Positions 26,318 through 33,668 of a DNA stretch of 64,000 nt are shown here, piece by piece. The notes under the pieces were generated by a model. The model was not told the origin of the DNA, searched no databases, and was given only the letters and a program-made list of their open reading frames with translations. How positions within the stretch are numbered: position 1 is the stretch's first letter; each line of letters opens with the position of its first letter. This DNA comes from Glycocaulis sp051859565 (GTDB taxonomy: Bacteria; Pseudomonadota; Alphaproteobacteria; Caulobacterales; Maricaulaceae). The DNA is taken from contig NZ_JBHYFK010000001.1 of the NCBI RefSeq assembly GCF_051859565.1, positions 62,001 through 126,000 on the forward strand. The letters run 5' to 3'. The translations under genes and the position numbers were made by a program.

Positions 26318-27286
26318 ATGGCCCGCAAGAAGATTGCCCTTATCGGCGCCGGCATGATCGGCGGCACGCTTGCCCATATTGCTGCGCGCGAGGAGCTGGG
26401 CGATGTCGTCCTGATGGACCTGGCGGAAGGCACCGCCAAGGGCAAGGCGCTCGACATCGCTGAAGCCAGCCCCGTGTTCGGCAAGGACAGCCATCTCTCC
26501 GGCGGTTCGGTGGAAGACTACTCCCCGATCAAAGGCGCCGATGTGTGCATTGTCACCGCAGGCGTGCCGCGCAAGCCCGGCATGAGCCGTGATGATCTTC
26601 TGGGTATCAACCTCAAAGTCATGAAATCGGTCGGTGAAGGCATCAAGAAATTCGCCCCAAACGCCTTCGTGATCTGCATCACCAATCCGCTGGACGCGAT
26701 GGTGTGGGCGCTGCGCGAGTTCTCCGGCCTGCCGCACAACATGGTGGTCGGCATGGCGGGCGTCCTGGATTCGGCCCGCTTCCGCTGGTTCCTGGCTGAA
26801 GAATTCAAGGTGTCGGTTGAAGACGTCACCGCCTTCGTGATGGGCGGTCATGGCGACACCATGGTGCCGCTCACGCGCTATTCGACTGTCGCTGGCATTC
26901 CGGTGCCGGACATGATCGCGATGGGCTGGACCACGCAAGAAAAGATGGACGCCATCGTGGACCGCACCCGCTCTGGCGGCGGCGAGATCGTCCAGCTTCT
27001 GGGCAATGGCTCGGCCTTCTACGCACCGGCTGAAAGCGCGATTGCCATGGCCAAGTCCTATCTCAACGACAAGAAGCGCGTCCTGCCCTGCGCGGTGCAT
27101 CTGAACGGCGAGTTCGGCGTGAAGGACATGTATGTCGGCGTGCCGGTGGTGATCGGTGCGGGCGGCGCGGAGAAGATCGTCGAGATCAGCCTCAATGCCG
27201 ACGAACAGAAAATGTTCGATCACTCGGTCGACGCCGTGAAGGGCCTCGTGAAGGCCTGCAAGGACATCGATCCGAGCCTGGCGTAA
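26318..27286 (+). CDS. mdh: Malate dehydrogenase
   Basis: 322 residues, LDH-like bacterial MDH. NAD-binding GAGMIGGTLAHIA follows the start; the substrate loop is GVPRKPGMSRDDLLGIN with the Arg residues that bind malate; catalytic pair Asp in GVLDSARFR and His in MGGHGDTMVPL; then NGSAFYAPAESAIAMA. It catalyses malate/oxaloacetate interconversion in the TCA cycle. The ribosome site GAGGAGAGG lies directly upstream of the ATG. In many alphaproteobacteria mdh heads a sucCD operon; here it is instead followed by a repeat and asd. Confidence 0.97.
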   Translation: MARKKIALIGAGMIGGTLAHIAAREELGDVVLMDLAEGTAKGKALDIAEASPVFGKDSHLSGGSVEDYSPIKGADVCIVTAGVPRKPGMSRDDLLGINLKVMKSVGEGIKKFAPNAFVICITNPLDAMVWALREFSGLPHNMVVGMAGVLDSARFRWFLAEEFKVSVEDVTAFVMGGHGDTMVPLTRYSTVAGIPVPDMIAMGWTTQEKMDAIVDRTRSGGGEIVQLLGNGSAFYAPAESAIAMAKSYLNDKKRVLPCAVHLNGEFGVKDMYVGVPVVIGAGGAEKIVEISLNADEQKMFDHSVDAVKGLVKACKDIDPSLA

Positions 27287-27296
27287 CCACACCTGT

Positions 27297-27394
27297 CATC
27301 CTCCGGCCGCTTTAGCGGTCCGGGGGATCCATGCCTGCAACGATACCGCTAGCTCGCCTCTCTCAGGCATGGGTGGCCCGGACAAGCCGGGCCA
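27297..27394. repeat. Nested palindromic intergenic repeat (family C) between mdh and asd
   Basis: Three hairpins in a row: CCGC-TTTA-GCGG at 27307-27318; CCATGCCTG (27329-27337) pairing with CAGGCATGG (27364-27372); and TGGCCCGG-ACAAG-CCGGGCCA at 27374-27394, perfect 8-5-8. The last element recurs partly before the CpeT-like gene at 9233. The block could stop or stabilise the mdh transcript and also separates it from asd 37 bases later. Confidence 0.75.
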
Positions 27395-27431
27395 TGACAC
27401 CGATAAAGAATGCATTTCAAGGACCACTTCC

Positions 27432-28457
27432 ATGGCACTCAATATCGCAGTCGTTGGCGCAACCGGCGCGGTGGGCAAGGAAATGCTCACCATTCTGGCC
27501 GAGCGCCTGTTCCCGGCTGGCGAGGTCCACGCCCTCGCCTCGCGCCGCTCGGTCGGCACCGAGCTGAGCTATGGCGACAAGACCCTGAAATGCAAGGATC
27601 TGGAGACGTTCGATTTCTCGTCGGTCGATCTCGTCCTGATGAGCGCGGGCGGGGATGTATCGAAGGAATGGTCCCCGAAAATCGCCAAGGCAGGCGCCAT
27701 TGTGGTCGATAATTCCTCGGCCTGGCGGATGGACCCGGATGTGCCGCTGATCGTGCCGGAAGTGAACGCCGATGCGCTCGATGACGGCATAAAGAAGGGC
27801 ATTATCGCCAATCCCAACTGCTCCACCATCCAGACGGTTGTGGCGCTGAAACCCCTGCACGATGCGGCCGTGATCAACCGCGTATCGGTTGCCACCTACC
27901 AGTCCACCTCCGGGGCAGGCGCGGAAGGCATGGACGAGCTGTGGAAGCAGACCCGCGCCATCTATGTGAACGATCCGATTGAACCGCAGGCCTTCATCAA
28001 GCAGATCGCCTTCAACGTGATCCCCAAAATCGACGTCTTCATGGAGGACGGCTCCACCAAGGAAGAGTGGAAAATGGTGGTCGAGACCAAGAAAATCCTC
28101 GACCCCAAGATCAAGCTCTTCGCCACCTGCGCGCGCGTGCCGGTCTTTGTCGGCCATTGCGTGGCGGCGCATATCGAGTTTGAAAACGAGATCAGCGCCA
28201 AGAAGGCCCGCACGATATTGCGCGAGGCGCCCGGCATCATGCTGATCGACCGCGCCGACGAGGAAGACCCGGCCTTCGTCACGCCGGTGGAAAGCGTTGG
28301 CGAGTTTGCGACCTTCGTAAGCCGCGTACGCGAAGACCCGACGGTAGAGAATGGCCTCGCCCTGTGGATCGTCTCGGATAATCTCAGGAAAGGCGCGGCG
28401 CTCAACGCCGTCCAGATCGCCGAACTGCTGCTCAACAAGGGTATCGTGAAGGCCTGA
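27432..28457 (+). CDS. asd: Aspartate-semialdehyde dehydrogenase
   Basis: 341 residues. It reduces aspartyl phosphate to aspartate semialdehyde, the branch point to DAP/lysine, threonine and methionine. NADP-binding VVGATGAVGKEML at the N-terminus; the nucleophile Cys in NPNCSTIQTVVAL near residue 130; substrate loop YQSTSGAGAEGMDEL; the His in FVGHCVAAHIEF. It starts with ATG at 27432. The stop TGA overlaps the ATG of the next gene (TGATG), so the acyl-CoA dehydrogenase is translated by re-initiation. Confidence 0.96.
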   Translation: MALNIAVVGATGAVGKEMLTILAERLFPAGEVHALASRRSVGTELSYGDKTLKCKDLETFDFSSVDLVLMSAGGDVSKEWSPKIAKAGAIVVDNSSAWRMDPDVPLIVPEVNADALDDGIKKGIIANPNCSTIQTVVALKPLHDAAVINRVSVATYQSTSGAGAEGMDELWKQTRAIYVNDPIEPQAFIKQIAFNVIPKIDVFMEDGSTKEEWKMVVETKKILDPKIKLFATCARVPVFVGHCVAAHIEFENEISAKKARTILREAPGIMLIDRADEEDPAFVTPVESVGEFATFVSRVREDPTVENGLALWIVSDNLRKGAALNAVQIAELLLNKGIVKA

Positions 28458-29599
28458 TGCAGAACCCGTTCGATACAGCCGAACGCAAGGCCTTCCGGGA
28501 ATCGGTGGAGGCCTTCGTGGCGCGCGAGATCGCGCCTTTTGCCAATGAATGGGACGAGGCGGGCGATTTCCCCTGGGAACTGCATGAGAAAGCCGGCGCG
28601 CTCGGCCTGTTCGGCTTTGCCATTGACGAGGCGTATGGCGGGCTTGGTTTTGACGATGCCTTCATGCGCATGGATAGCGGCGTAGCCCTCTCATACTGCG
28701 GCGCGGGCGGGGTCAATGCCTCGCTCGGCTGCCGCAATATCATGACCGGGCCTATCGCGAAGCTGGCGTCTGAAGAGATCAAACTGGCTGTCCTGCCGGA
28801 GATCATTTCAGGGCGCGAAGGCGGGGCGCTCGCCATGACCGAGCCGTCTGGCGGCTCTGACCTGTCGCGCATCAGGACCCGCGCGGTAAAGGACGGCGAT
28901 GGCTGGCGTATAACGGGCGAGAAGACCTTCATCACCGGCGGCATGAAGGCGCGCTGGTATGTGGTGGGCGCGCGCACGGGCGGGGAAGGCTTTGGCGGCA
29001 TCTCGCTCTTCCTTGTGGAGGCAGGCTCTGAAGGCTTCAGCCGCACCGCCATAAAGAACAAGATGGGCTGGTGGGCGTCTGACACTGCCACGCTCCATTT
29101 TGATGACTGCTATGTCCCGGCGGGCCATCAGCTGGGTGAGGAGGGCCTCTGCCTCCTCGCGATTATGGAAAACTTCAATTATGAGCGCCTCGCGCTCGCT
29201 TCGGGCTGCCTTGGCATGGCGAAGCGCTGCCTTGACGATGCGGTGGCCTGGGCGAAGGAGCGTGAGACCTTCGGCAAGCCGCTCATCAAGCATCAGGTCA
29301 TCCGCCACAAGATCGCGGACATGAGCATGCGCATCGACGCGCTCGAAGCTTACCTGCGCGCCATCGCCTGGAGCATGAATGAGGGCGAGATGCCGGTCGC
29401 CGAGCTGTCCAAGGTGAAAGTGCTTGCCTCCACCACGGCCGAGTTCTGCGCCAGCGAGGCCATGCAGATCCTCGGCGGGGCGGGCTATCTACGCGGCCAG
29501 GCCATCGAGCGCATCTACCGCGAGGTGAAGGTAATGGCGATTGGCGGTGGCTCTGAAGAGATCATGCGCGATCTGGCCGTGAAACAGATGGGGCTTTAG
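28457..29599 (+). CDS. Acyl-CoA dehydrogenase family flavoenzyme
   Basis: 380 residues with the family layout: N-terminal helices, then FAD/substrate signature LAMTEPSGGSDLSRIRTRAV and WRITGEKTFITGG in the beta domain, and C-terminal helices with QILGGAGYLRGQAIERIYREVK, which includes the catalytic-base region and FAD-contacting QxLGGxGY. It oxidises a CoA thioester to the enoyl form and passes electrons to ETF. Chain-length preference (short-chain, isovaleryl, glutaryl) is not clear. Its coupling to asd by TGATG is unusual since the two belong to different pathways. Confidence 0.92.
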   Translation: MQNPFDTAERKAFRESVEAFVAREIAPFANEWDEAGDFPWELHEKAGALGLFGFAIDEAYGGLGFDDAFMRMDSGVALSYCGAGGVNASLGCRNIMTGPIAKLASEEIKLAVLPEIISGREGGALAMTEPSGGSDLSRIRTRAVKDGDGWRITGEKTFITGGMKARWYVVGARTGGEGFGGISLFLVEAGSEGFSRTAIKNKMGWWASDTATLHFDDCYVPAGHQLGEEGLCLLAIMENFNYERLALASGCLGMAKRCLDDAVAWAKERETFGKPLIKHQVIRHKIADMSMRIDALEAYLRAIAWSMNEGEMPVAELSKVKVLASTTAEFCASEAMQILGGAGYLRGQAIERIYREVKVMAIGGGSEEIMRDLAVKQMGL

Positions 29600-29609
29600 C
29601 CTGTGCGTG

Positions 29610-29707
29610 CTTCGAGACGCGCTTCGCGCTCCTCAGCATGAGGGAAGCATGGGGTGTTCGGCCCTCATCCTGAGGGTGAGCGTAGCGAACGTCTCGAAGG
29701 ACGAGGG
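29610..29707. repeat. Palindromic intergenic repeat, family A, copy 2
   Basis: CTTCGAGACG (29610-29619) pairs with CGTCTCGAAG (29690-29699) around an inner pair CCTCAGCATGAGGG/CCCTCATCCTGAGGG, the same plan as the copy at 15592. It fills the gap between the convergent acyl-CoA dehydrogenase and BolA genes and is placed to act as a two-way terminator or 3' mRNA stabiliser. Confidence 0.85.
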
Positions 29708-29716
29708 CCGGTTGTG

Positions 29717-30004
29717 CTACTCCCCCGGCGCCCTTGCCCGTATTACCAGCGCGTGGATGGGCCCCGTCAGTTCCGCAGCCAAAGCCTGATTGACGAGGCG
29801 ATGGCGCGCAATGCGGCTCTGGCCTGCGAACGCCTCTGACACGATCTCGACGGTGAAATGGCTCTGCCCGCCGGGCCGCGAGCCCGCATGACCGGCATGG
29901 GCGGCGCTATCGTCAGTGATGGTCAGCTCGAGCGGAGCCAGTGCCGCTTTCAGCTTGTCTTCGATCACCCGGCGCATCTCTGTCATTTCACCTGTATCCT
30001 TCAT
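29717..30004 (-). CDS. bolA: BolA-family protein
   Basis: 95 residues. The class II KH-like BolA fold is recognisable from ELTITDDSAAHAGHAG, HFTVEIVSEAFAGQS and RHRLVNQALAAEL, with the His residues that share an Fe-S cluster with monothiol glutaredoxins. BolA proteins act in Fe-S/iron homeostasis and envelope stress. Start may be the ATG at 30004 or the ATG at 29986, six codons later. It is divergent from the J-domain gene, with only 35 bases between them, so promoters overlap or are short. This bolA-dnaJ-cobS-cobT neighbourhood is conserved in many alphaproteobacteria. Confidence 0.92.
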   Translation of the reverse strand: MKDTGEMTEMRRVIEDKLKAALAPLELTITDDSAAHAGHAGSRPGGQSHFTVEIVSEAFAGQSRIARHRLVNQALAAELTGPIHALVIRARAPGE

Positions 30005-30039
30005 TGCCCGATAACCCGCGCGGCACCATACTCTGTACC

Positions 30040-30666
30040 ATGGATTCCGGCTTCAAATACCGCCCGCGCTTCAAGGATATCCGCATCCGTCCGCCCGGCG
30101 GCAAGCCGGCCGAGGAAGTGGTCTTGTGCGAATATCCGCGCTGCAACGAGCACGCCACCGCCAAGGCGCCCAAATCGCGCGAGCGGCTGAACGAGCATTA
30201 TCATTTCTGCCAGAAGCATGCCGCAGAGTACAATAAGAGCTGGAACTTCTTTGAAGGTATGAGCGAGGGCGCGGCGCAAGCCTATACCCAGAGCGCGGCC
30301 TGGGGCCACCGGCCCACCTGGAATTTCCGCGCAGGCGGCACGGCGCGCGCCAAGGCCCAGCAGGCCAGCACAGACTGGCAGTCCGCCTTCATTGATCCCT
30401 TCACCCTGTTTGGCGAACGCCCGCCGCCACGCCATGGCGAAGGCGCAGCCGCCCCGAAGGGTCCGCAGCTTGGCCGCCTGCAGCAAAAGGCGCTCGATAC
30501 GCTGGGGCTGGAGGCCGAGGCCAGCAAGGGCGATGTGCGCAAGCGCTATGCCGAGCTGGTGCGCGCCTATCACCCCGATGCCAATGGCGGGGACCGCTCC
30601 CGCGAGGAAGCCCTGCAGCGCGTCGTCGCCAGCTACCAGATTCTCAAGAGCGCAGGCATGGCGTGA
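30040..30666 (+). CDS. J-domain protein (DnaJ-like co-chaperone)
   Basis: 208 residues. The J domain is at the C-terminus (about residues 148-208): ALDTLGLEAEASKGDVRKRY, then the invariant HPD in YHPDANGGDRS, and SYQILKSAGMA. The N-terminal part contains a paired Cys/His region (CEYPRCNEH ... FCQKHAAEYN) that may bind a metal. It would stimulate a DnaK/HscA-type Hsp70 ATPase on specific clients; its persistent linkage to cobS and cobT suggests cobaltochelatase assembly or Fe-S use, which is inference. Start ATG at 30040 is the only one preceding the conserved FKYRPRFKDIRIRPPGG stretch. Confidence 0.9.
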   Translation: MDSGFKYRPRFKDIRIRPPGGKPAEEVVLCEYPRCNEHATAKAPKSRERLNEHYHFCQKHAAEYNKSWNFFEGMSEGAAQAYTQSAAWGHRPTWNFRAGGTARAKAQQASTDWQSAFIDPFTLFGERPPPRHGEGAAAPKGPQLGRLQQKALDTLGLEAEASKGDVRKRYAELVRAYHPDANGGDRSREEALQRVVASYQILKSAGMA

Positions 30667-30770
30667 GGGCTTTCCCTCAACGCCCGCGATTACAAAGACT
30701 TCACGATTTCCCCATGCTGGAGACAGGGTAGGCGCTCTAGGCCGGTGGTCTGTCTGTTTCGGGGGTTATC

Positions 30771-31778
30771 ATGCTGATTTTTTCCGCTGTCATCGCACTT
30801 TCTATCGCACCGTGCCCACCATCTGCCACCTGTCTGGAGGAAGAGGGGCTGCTGGTTATTGCCTCTGGTGAAGCTGAAGCCGCCGCCACGCTGGAGACAG
30901 CGATTTCCGCGCGCCAGCGCTTCTACAGCGTGTTTGGCGAGACGCCCGTGCCAACCGCCATCGTCGAGGATATCGCGCTCTATCCCGGCATTGCGCTTGA
31001 GCTTCGCTCTGCCGGTTACACGATCAAGCCATGGATCTCGCCTGGCGCGATGCGTACGGCGCTGGAAACCCAGTTGCGGCCCGTGCTGCAGGCGTCCATG
31101 GCCGATGCCGGCCCGGAAGCGGTGGAGAACGCCGTTCAGGCGGCAGTGGCGCGCCGTCTGGACCAGAACGAGCAGGTCCGGCACGCAGATGCCATCATCG
31201 CCCATGAGCTGGGCCATATCTGGCTGATCCATGGCTTTGACTGGCCTGAAGCATCGGTTCCGGGGGAGCGAGCCTATGGCGCTGCGGGCGCGCCGGACTG
31301 GATGGATGAAACGGCGGCTGTCCTCATGGAAAGCGAGGCCCTGACCGCAGAACGGCATACCGCTTTGTGCGAGGCGGTGCCGGAGAATATGGAGGCCACA
31401 CTCTCGCGCTATTTCGCCATGGAACATCCGATGATCAACATGGCCCGGCAGGCTGCCGCCCAGCGTGAAGCGGCCTTAAGGGAAACCGGAAACGACAGCT
31501 CTGCGCCCCATATCATGGTGATGACTAGGGAGGCGCGCAGCGCTGATGACGCGCTGATGACCGACGCAGGCTATTACTACGCCCTGACCCGGGCCTTCGT
31601 TGACTATGTCGTGGCCGAAACTGGCTCTGAAGCGGTATTTGCCAGCCTGGCCCGCGCCCTTGCGGACGGTCAGACGCTGGATGACTGGCTGACGGCCGGC
31701 GTTGACGGTCTTCCGGGCAGTGACAGGGCGCTGATCCACGGTCTTGGCAGGCACATCACGGCGCAGTGCGCCGCCTGA
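30771..31778 (+). CDS. Predicted secreted gluzincin-type metallopeptidase
   Basis: 335 residues with an N-terminal hydrophobic signal (about 1-20, containing ALSIAPC) and no other membrane segment. The zinc motif IIAHELGHIWLIH is at about residues 142-154 (His145, Glu146, His149), and WMDETAA with Glu180 lies about 31 residues later, the order expected for the third zinc ligand of gluzincins. The rest is helical and not recognised. It lies between the dnaJ and cobS genes, where most relatives have nothing. Function unknown; it may be a periplasmic protease. The first residues also allow a lipoprotein reading around Cys15 or Cys21, but no clean lipobox is present. Confidence 0.7.
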   Translation: MLIFSAVIALSIAPCPPSATCLEEEGLLVIASGEAEAAATLETAISARQRFYSVFGETPVPTAIVEDIALYPGIALELRSAGYTIKPWISPGAMRTALETQLRPVLQASMADAGPEAVENAVQAAVARRLDQNEQVRHADAIIAHELGHIWLIHGFDWPEASVPGERAYGAAGAPDWMDETAAVLMESEALTAERHTALCEAVPENMEATLSRYFAMEHPMINMARQAAAQREAALRETGNDSSAPHIMVMTREARSADDALMTDAGYYYALTRAFVDYVVAETGSEAVFASLARALADGQTLDDWLTAGVDGLPGSDRALIHGLGRHITAQCAA

Positions 31779-31876
31779 GTGAACCGGCTTGCAGGTGCTG
31801 GCGGGATGGCCAATGCTGCGCATGCGCGCTAGTTAGCACGACAGAGTGAATTTCCCTGATTAGAGACCGGACTGAC

Positions 31877-32872
31877 ATGACCGACACGCTCATCGCCGCC
31901 AAGCCTGATACCACTGCCGACTGCAAGGCCCTGTTCGGCTTTGATCCCGGCTTTGAGGTGCCTGCCTTTTCCATGCGCGACGAGCACGTGCCCGCGATTG
32001 ACGAGACCTATGTGTTCGATCCGGCCACCACGCGCGCCATTCTGGCAGGGTTTGCCTTCAACAGGCGGGTGATGGTGCAGGGCTATCACGGCACCGGCAA
32101 ATCCACCCATGTCGAGCAGGTCGCCGCGCGCCTGAACTGGCCGATGATCCGCGTCAATCTGGACAGCCATATCAGCCGGATCGACATGGTCGGCAAGGAT
32201 GCCATCGTGGTGCGTGACGGCCAGCAGGTGACCGAGTTTCAGGAAGGCATCCTTCCCTGGGCCGTGCAGCGCCCCGTCGCCCTCCTGTTTGACGAATATG
32301 ATGCAGGCCGCCCGGACGTGATGTTCGTCATCCAGCGCGTACTGGAAGCCTCCGGCTCGCTGACCCTGCTCGACCAGACGCGCGTCATCCGCCCGCACCC
32401 GCATTTCCGCCTGTTTGCCACCACCAACACGGTGGGGCTTGGCGATACGACCGGGCTCTATCACGGCACCCAGCAGATCAATCAGGGCCAGATGGACCGC
32501 TGGTCGCTGGTGGTGACGCTGAACTATCTGCCTGCAGAGACCGAGCGCGCCATCGTGGAAGCCAAGCTGGGCGAGTACGGCAAGACCGAAGAGGGCAAGG
32601 CCCGCATCGCCGACATGGTGAAAGTCGCTGACCTCACCCGCGAGGCCTTCATCAACGGCGATCTTTCTACCGTGATGAGCCCCCGCACCGTCCTCACCTG
32701 GGCAGAGAACACGGCGATTTTTGGCGATCCGGGTACCGCCTTCCGCCTCACCTTCATCAACAAGTGCGATGAGCTGGAGCGGCCCATCGTCGCCGAATTC
32801 TACCAGCGCGTTTTTGGCGAAACCCTCGCCGAAAGCCCGGTGAAGGGCACCAGCCCCGGCCGGGCGGCTTGA
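31877..32872 (+). CDS. cobS: Cobaltochelatase CobS subunit (AAA+ ATPase)
   Basis: 331 residues. AAA+ motor of the aerobic CobNST cobaltochelatase, which inserts cobalt into hydrogenobyrinic acid a,c-diamide. Walker A GYHGTGKSTHVEQVAARLNW, Walker B LLFDEYDAGRPDVMFVI, and arginine-finger and sensor regions (FRLFATTNTVGLGDTTGLYHG) are visible. CobS normally pairs with CobT, which here is separated by the toxin-antitoxin pair on the other strand. No cobN is in the window. Its stop is two bases from the stop of the convergent vapC gene. Confidence 0.95.
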   Translation: MTDTLIAAKPDTTADCKALFGFDPGFEVPAFSMRDEHVPAIDETYVFDPATTRAILAGFAFNRRVMVQGYHGTGKSTHVEQVAARLNWPMIRVNLDSHISRIDMVGKDAIVVRDGQQVTEFQEGILPWAVQRPVALLFDEYDAGRPDVMFVIQRVLEASGSLTLLDQTRVIRPHPHFRLFATTNTVGLGDTTGLYHGTQQINQGQMDRWSLVVTLNYLPAETERAIVEAKLGEYGKTEEGKARIADMVKVADLTREAFINGDLSTVMSPRTVLTWAENTAIFGDPGTAFRLTFINKCDELERPIVAEFYQRVFGETLAESPVKGTSPGRAA

Positions 32873-32874
32873 GC

Positions 32875-33270
32875 CTACCAGATGCGGGTCACGCCATAGG
32901 CGTCAAGTGCTCTATCGGTACTGACGATAGGTAAGTTGCGATTCAGCGCCTGAGCGATCAAGAGTCTGTCGAACGGGTCGGCATGATGGCGAGGTAGAAG
33001 GCCTGCGTCTATATAATCGTCAATGGTGGGTGCCAACAGCTCAAAACCTTCTGCAAATTTGCCGACTTTGAGCATTTTGAAGAGCCGATCCATCTCTGTT
33101 GAGCGATTAGCGCCTAACTTCCCAATCTTGATGCTCATCTCCCAAACGCTGGCGAAGCTGAGGAAAACGGTATCCGCCTTCTCAATGCGCCGCTGCGCCT
33201 GGATACTGAGTTGAGGCACACCAGCGAACCACCAAACAGCAGAGTGGGTGTCACATAACAGTTGGTTCAA
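32875..33270 (-). CDS. vapC: VapC-type PIN-domain ribonuclease toxin
   Basis: 131 residues. The PIN-domain acidic residues are in LLCDTHSAVWW (Asp), SVWEMSIK (Glu) and HHADPFDRLLIAQAL plus VSTDRALD (Asp), which bind Mg or Mn for RNA cleavage. No ATG or GTG occurs between the previous in-frame stop and the catalytic Asp; the only suitable start is TTG at 33270, which overlaps the antitoxin's TGA as TTGA. Translation therefore probably depends on the antitoxin. It lies downstream of a Phd-type antitoxin and is convergent with cobS. Confidence 0.85.
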   Translation of the reverse strand: MNQLLCDTHSAVWWFAGVPQLSIQAQRRIEKADTVFLSFASVWEMSIKIGKLGANRSTEMDRLFKMLKVGKFAEGFELLAPTIDDYIDAGLLPRHHADPFDRLLIAQALNRNLPIVSTDRALDAYGVTRIW

Positions 33271-33533
33271 GATTGGTCGCCTTCGATAAGAAGGGGCGAG
33301 CCTTCAAACTCTTCAATCTCTTCATCAGTCAGAGGCGTCGCCAGAATTTCGAGCTCTTGGTCACTCAAACTAAGGCCGCCGGGCTTGCGTTTCGGTTTGG
33401 TGACGGGCTTTTCCGCGATCAGGCGCGCGACCGGCTCCTTCCCACGGCGGATGATAATCTCTCCGCCCGCCTCGATCTCGCGGATCAGGCGCGAAAGCTG
33501 GGTCTTGGCCTCATGTATCGTGACATATTTCAT
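33267..33533 (-). CDS. Phd/YefM-family antitoxin
   Basis: 88 residues. The N-terminal Phd fold is evident from MKYVTIHEAKTQLSRLIREI and GGEIIIRRGKEPVARLIAEK, which forms a dimer that binds DNA; the C-terminal tail (from about residue 45, ending EEIEEFEGSPLL) is the segment that would wrap and inhibit the toxin. AAGGG eight bases before the ATG gives a good ribosome site. It is the first gene of the pair; its promoter region carries three TTRGCTAA sites. Lower GC than neighbours, as is common for recently acquired toxin-antitoxin pairs. Confidence 0.87.
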   Translation of the reverse strand: MKYVTIHEAKTQLSRLIREIEAGGEIIIRRGKEPVARLIAEKPVTKPKRKPGGLSLSDQELEILATPLTDEEIEEFEGSPLLIEGDQS

Positions 33534-33547
33534 GGCGCGCCCTTCAC

Positions 33548-33578
33548 TTGGCTAACTGGCCTTAGCTAAGTTAGCTAA
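33548..33578 (-). promoter_or_regulatory. Three TTRGCTAA boxes before the phd-vapC pair (candidate operator)
   Basis: TTGGCTAA (33548-33555), TTAGCTAA (33562-33569) and TTAGCTAA (33571-33578) precede the antitoxin start by 14-45 bases; the two latter are perfect palindromes. Repeated palindromes directly before a Phd-type antitoxin are the usual binding site for conditional autoregulation by the antitoxin-toxin complex. Confidence 0.6.
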
Positions 33579-33668
33579 ATCCAGTGGAAATGTCCAGAAA
33601 ATCGCGCTGGCAGGGTTTGCGCACAAACCCCCTTCGCCTCGCGGCGCAGCGCCTCTAGGTTAGTCCCC

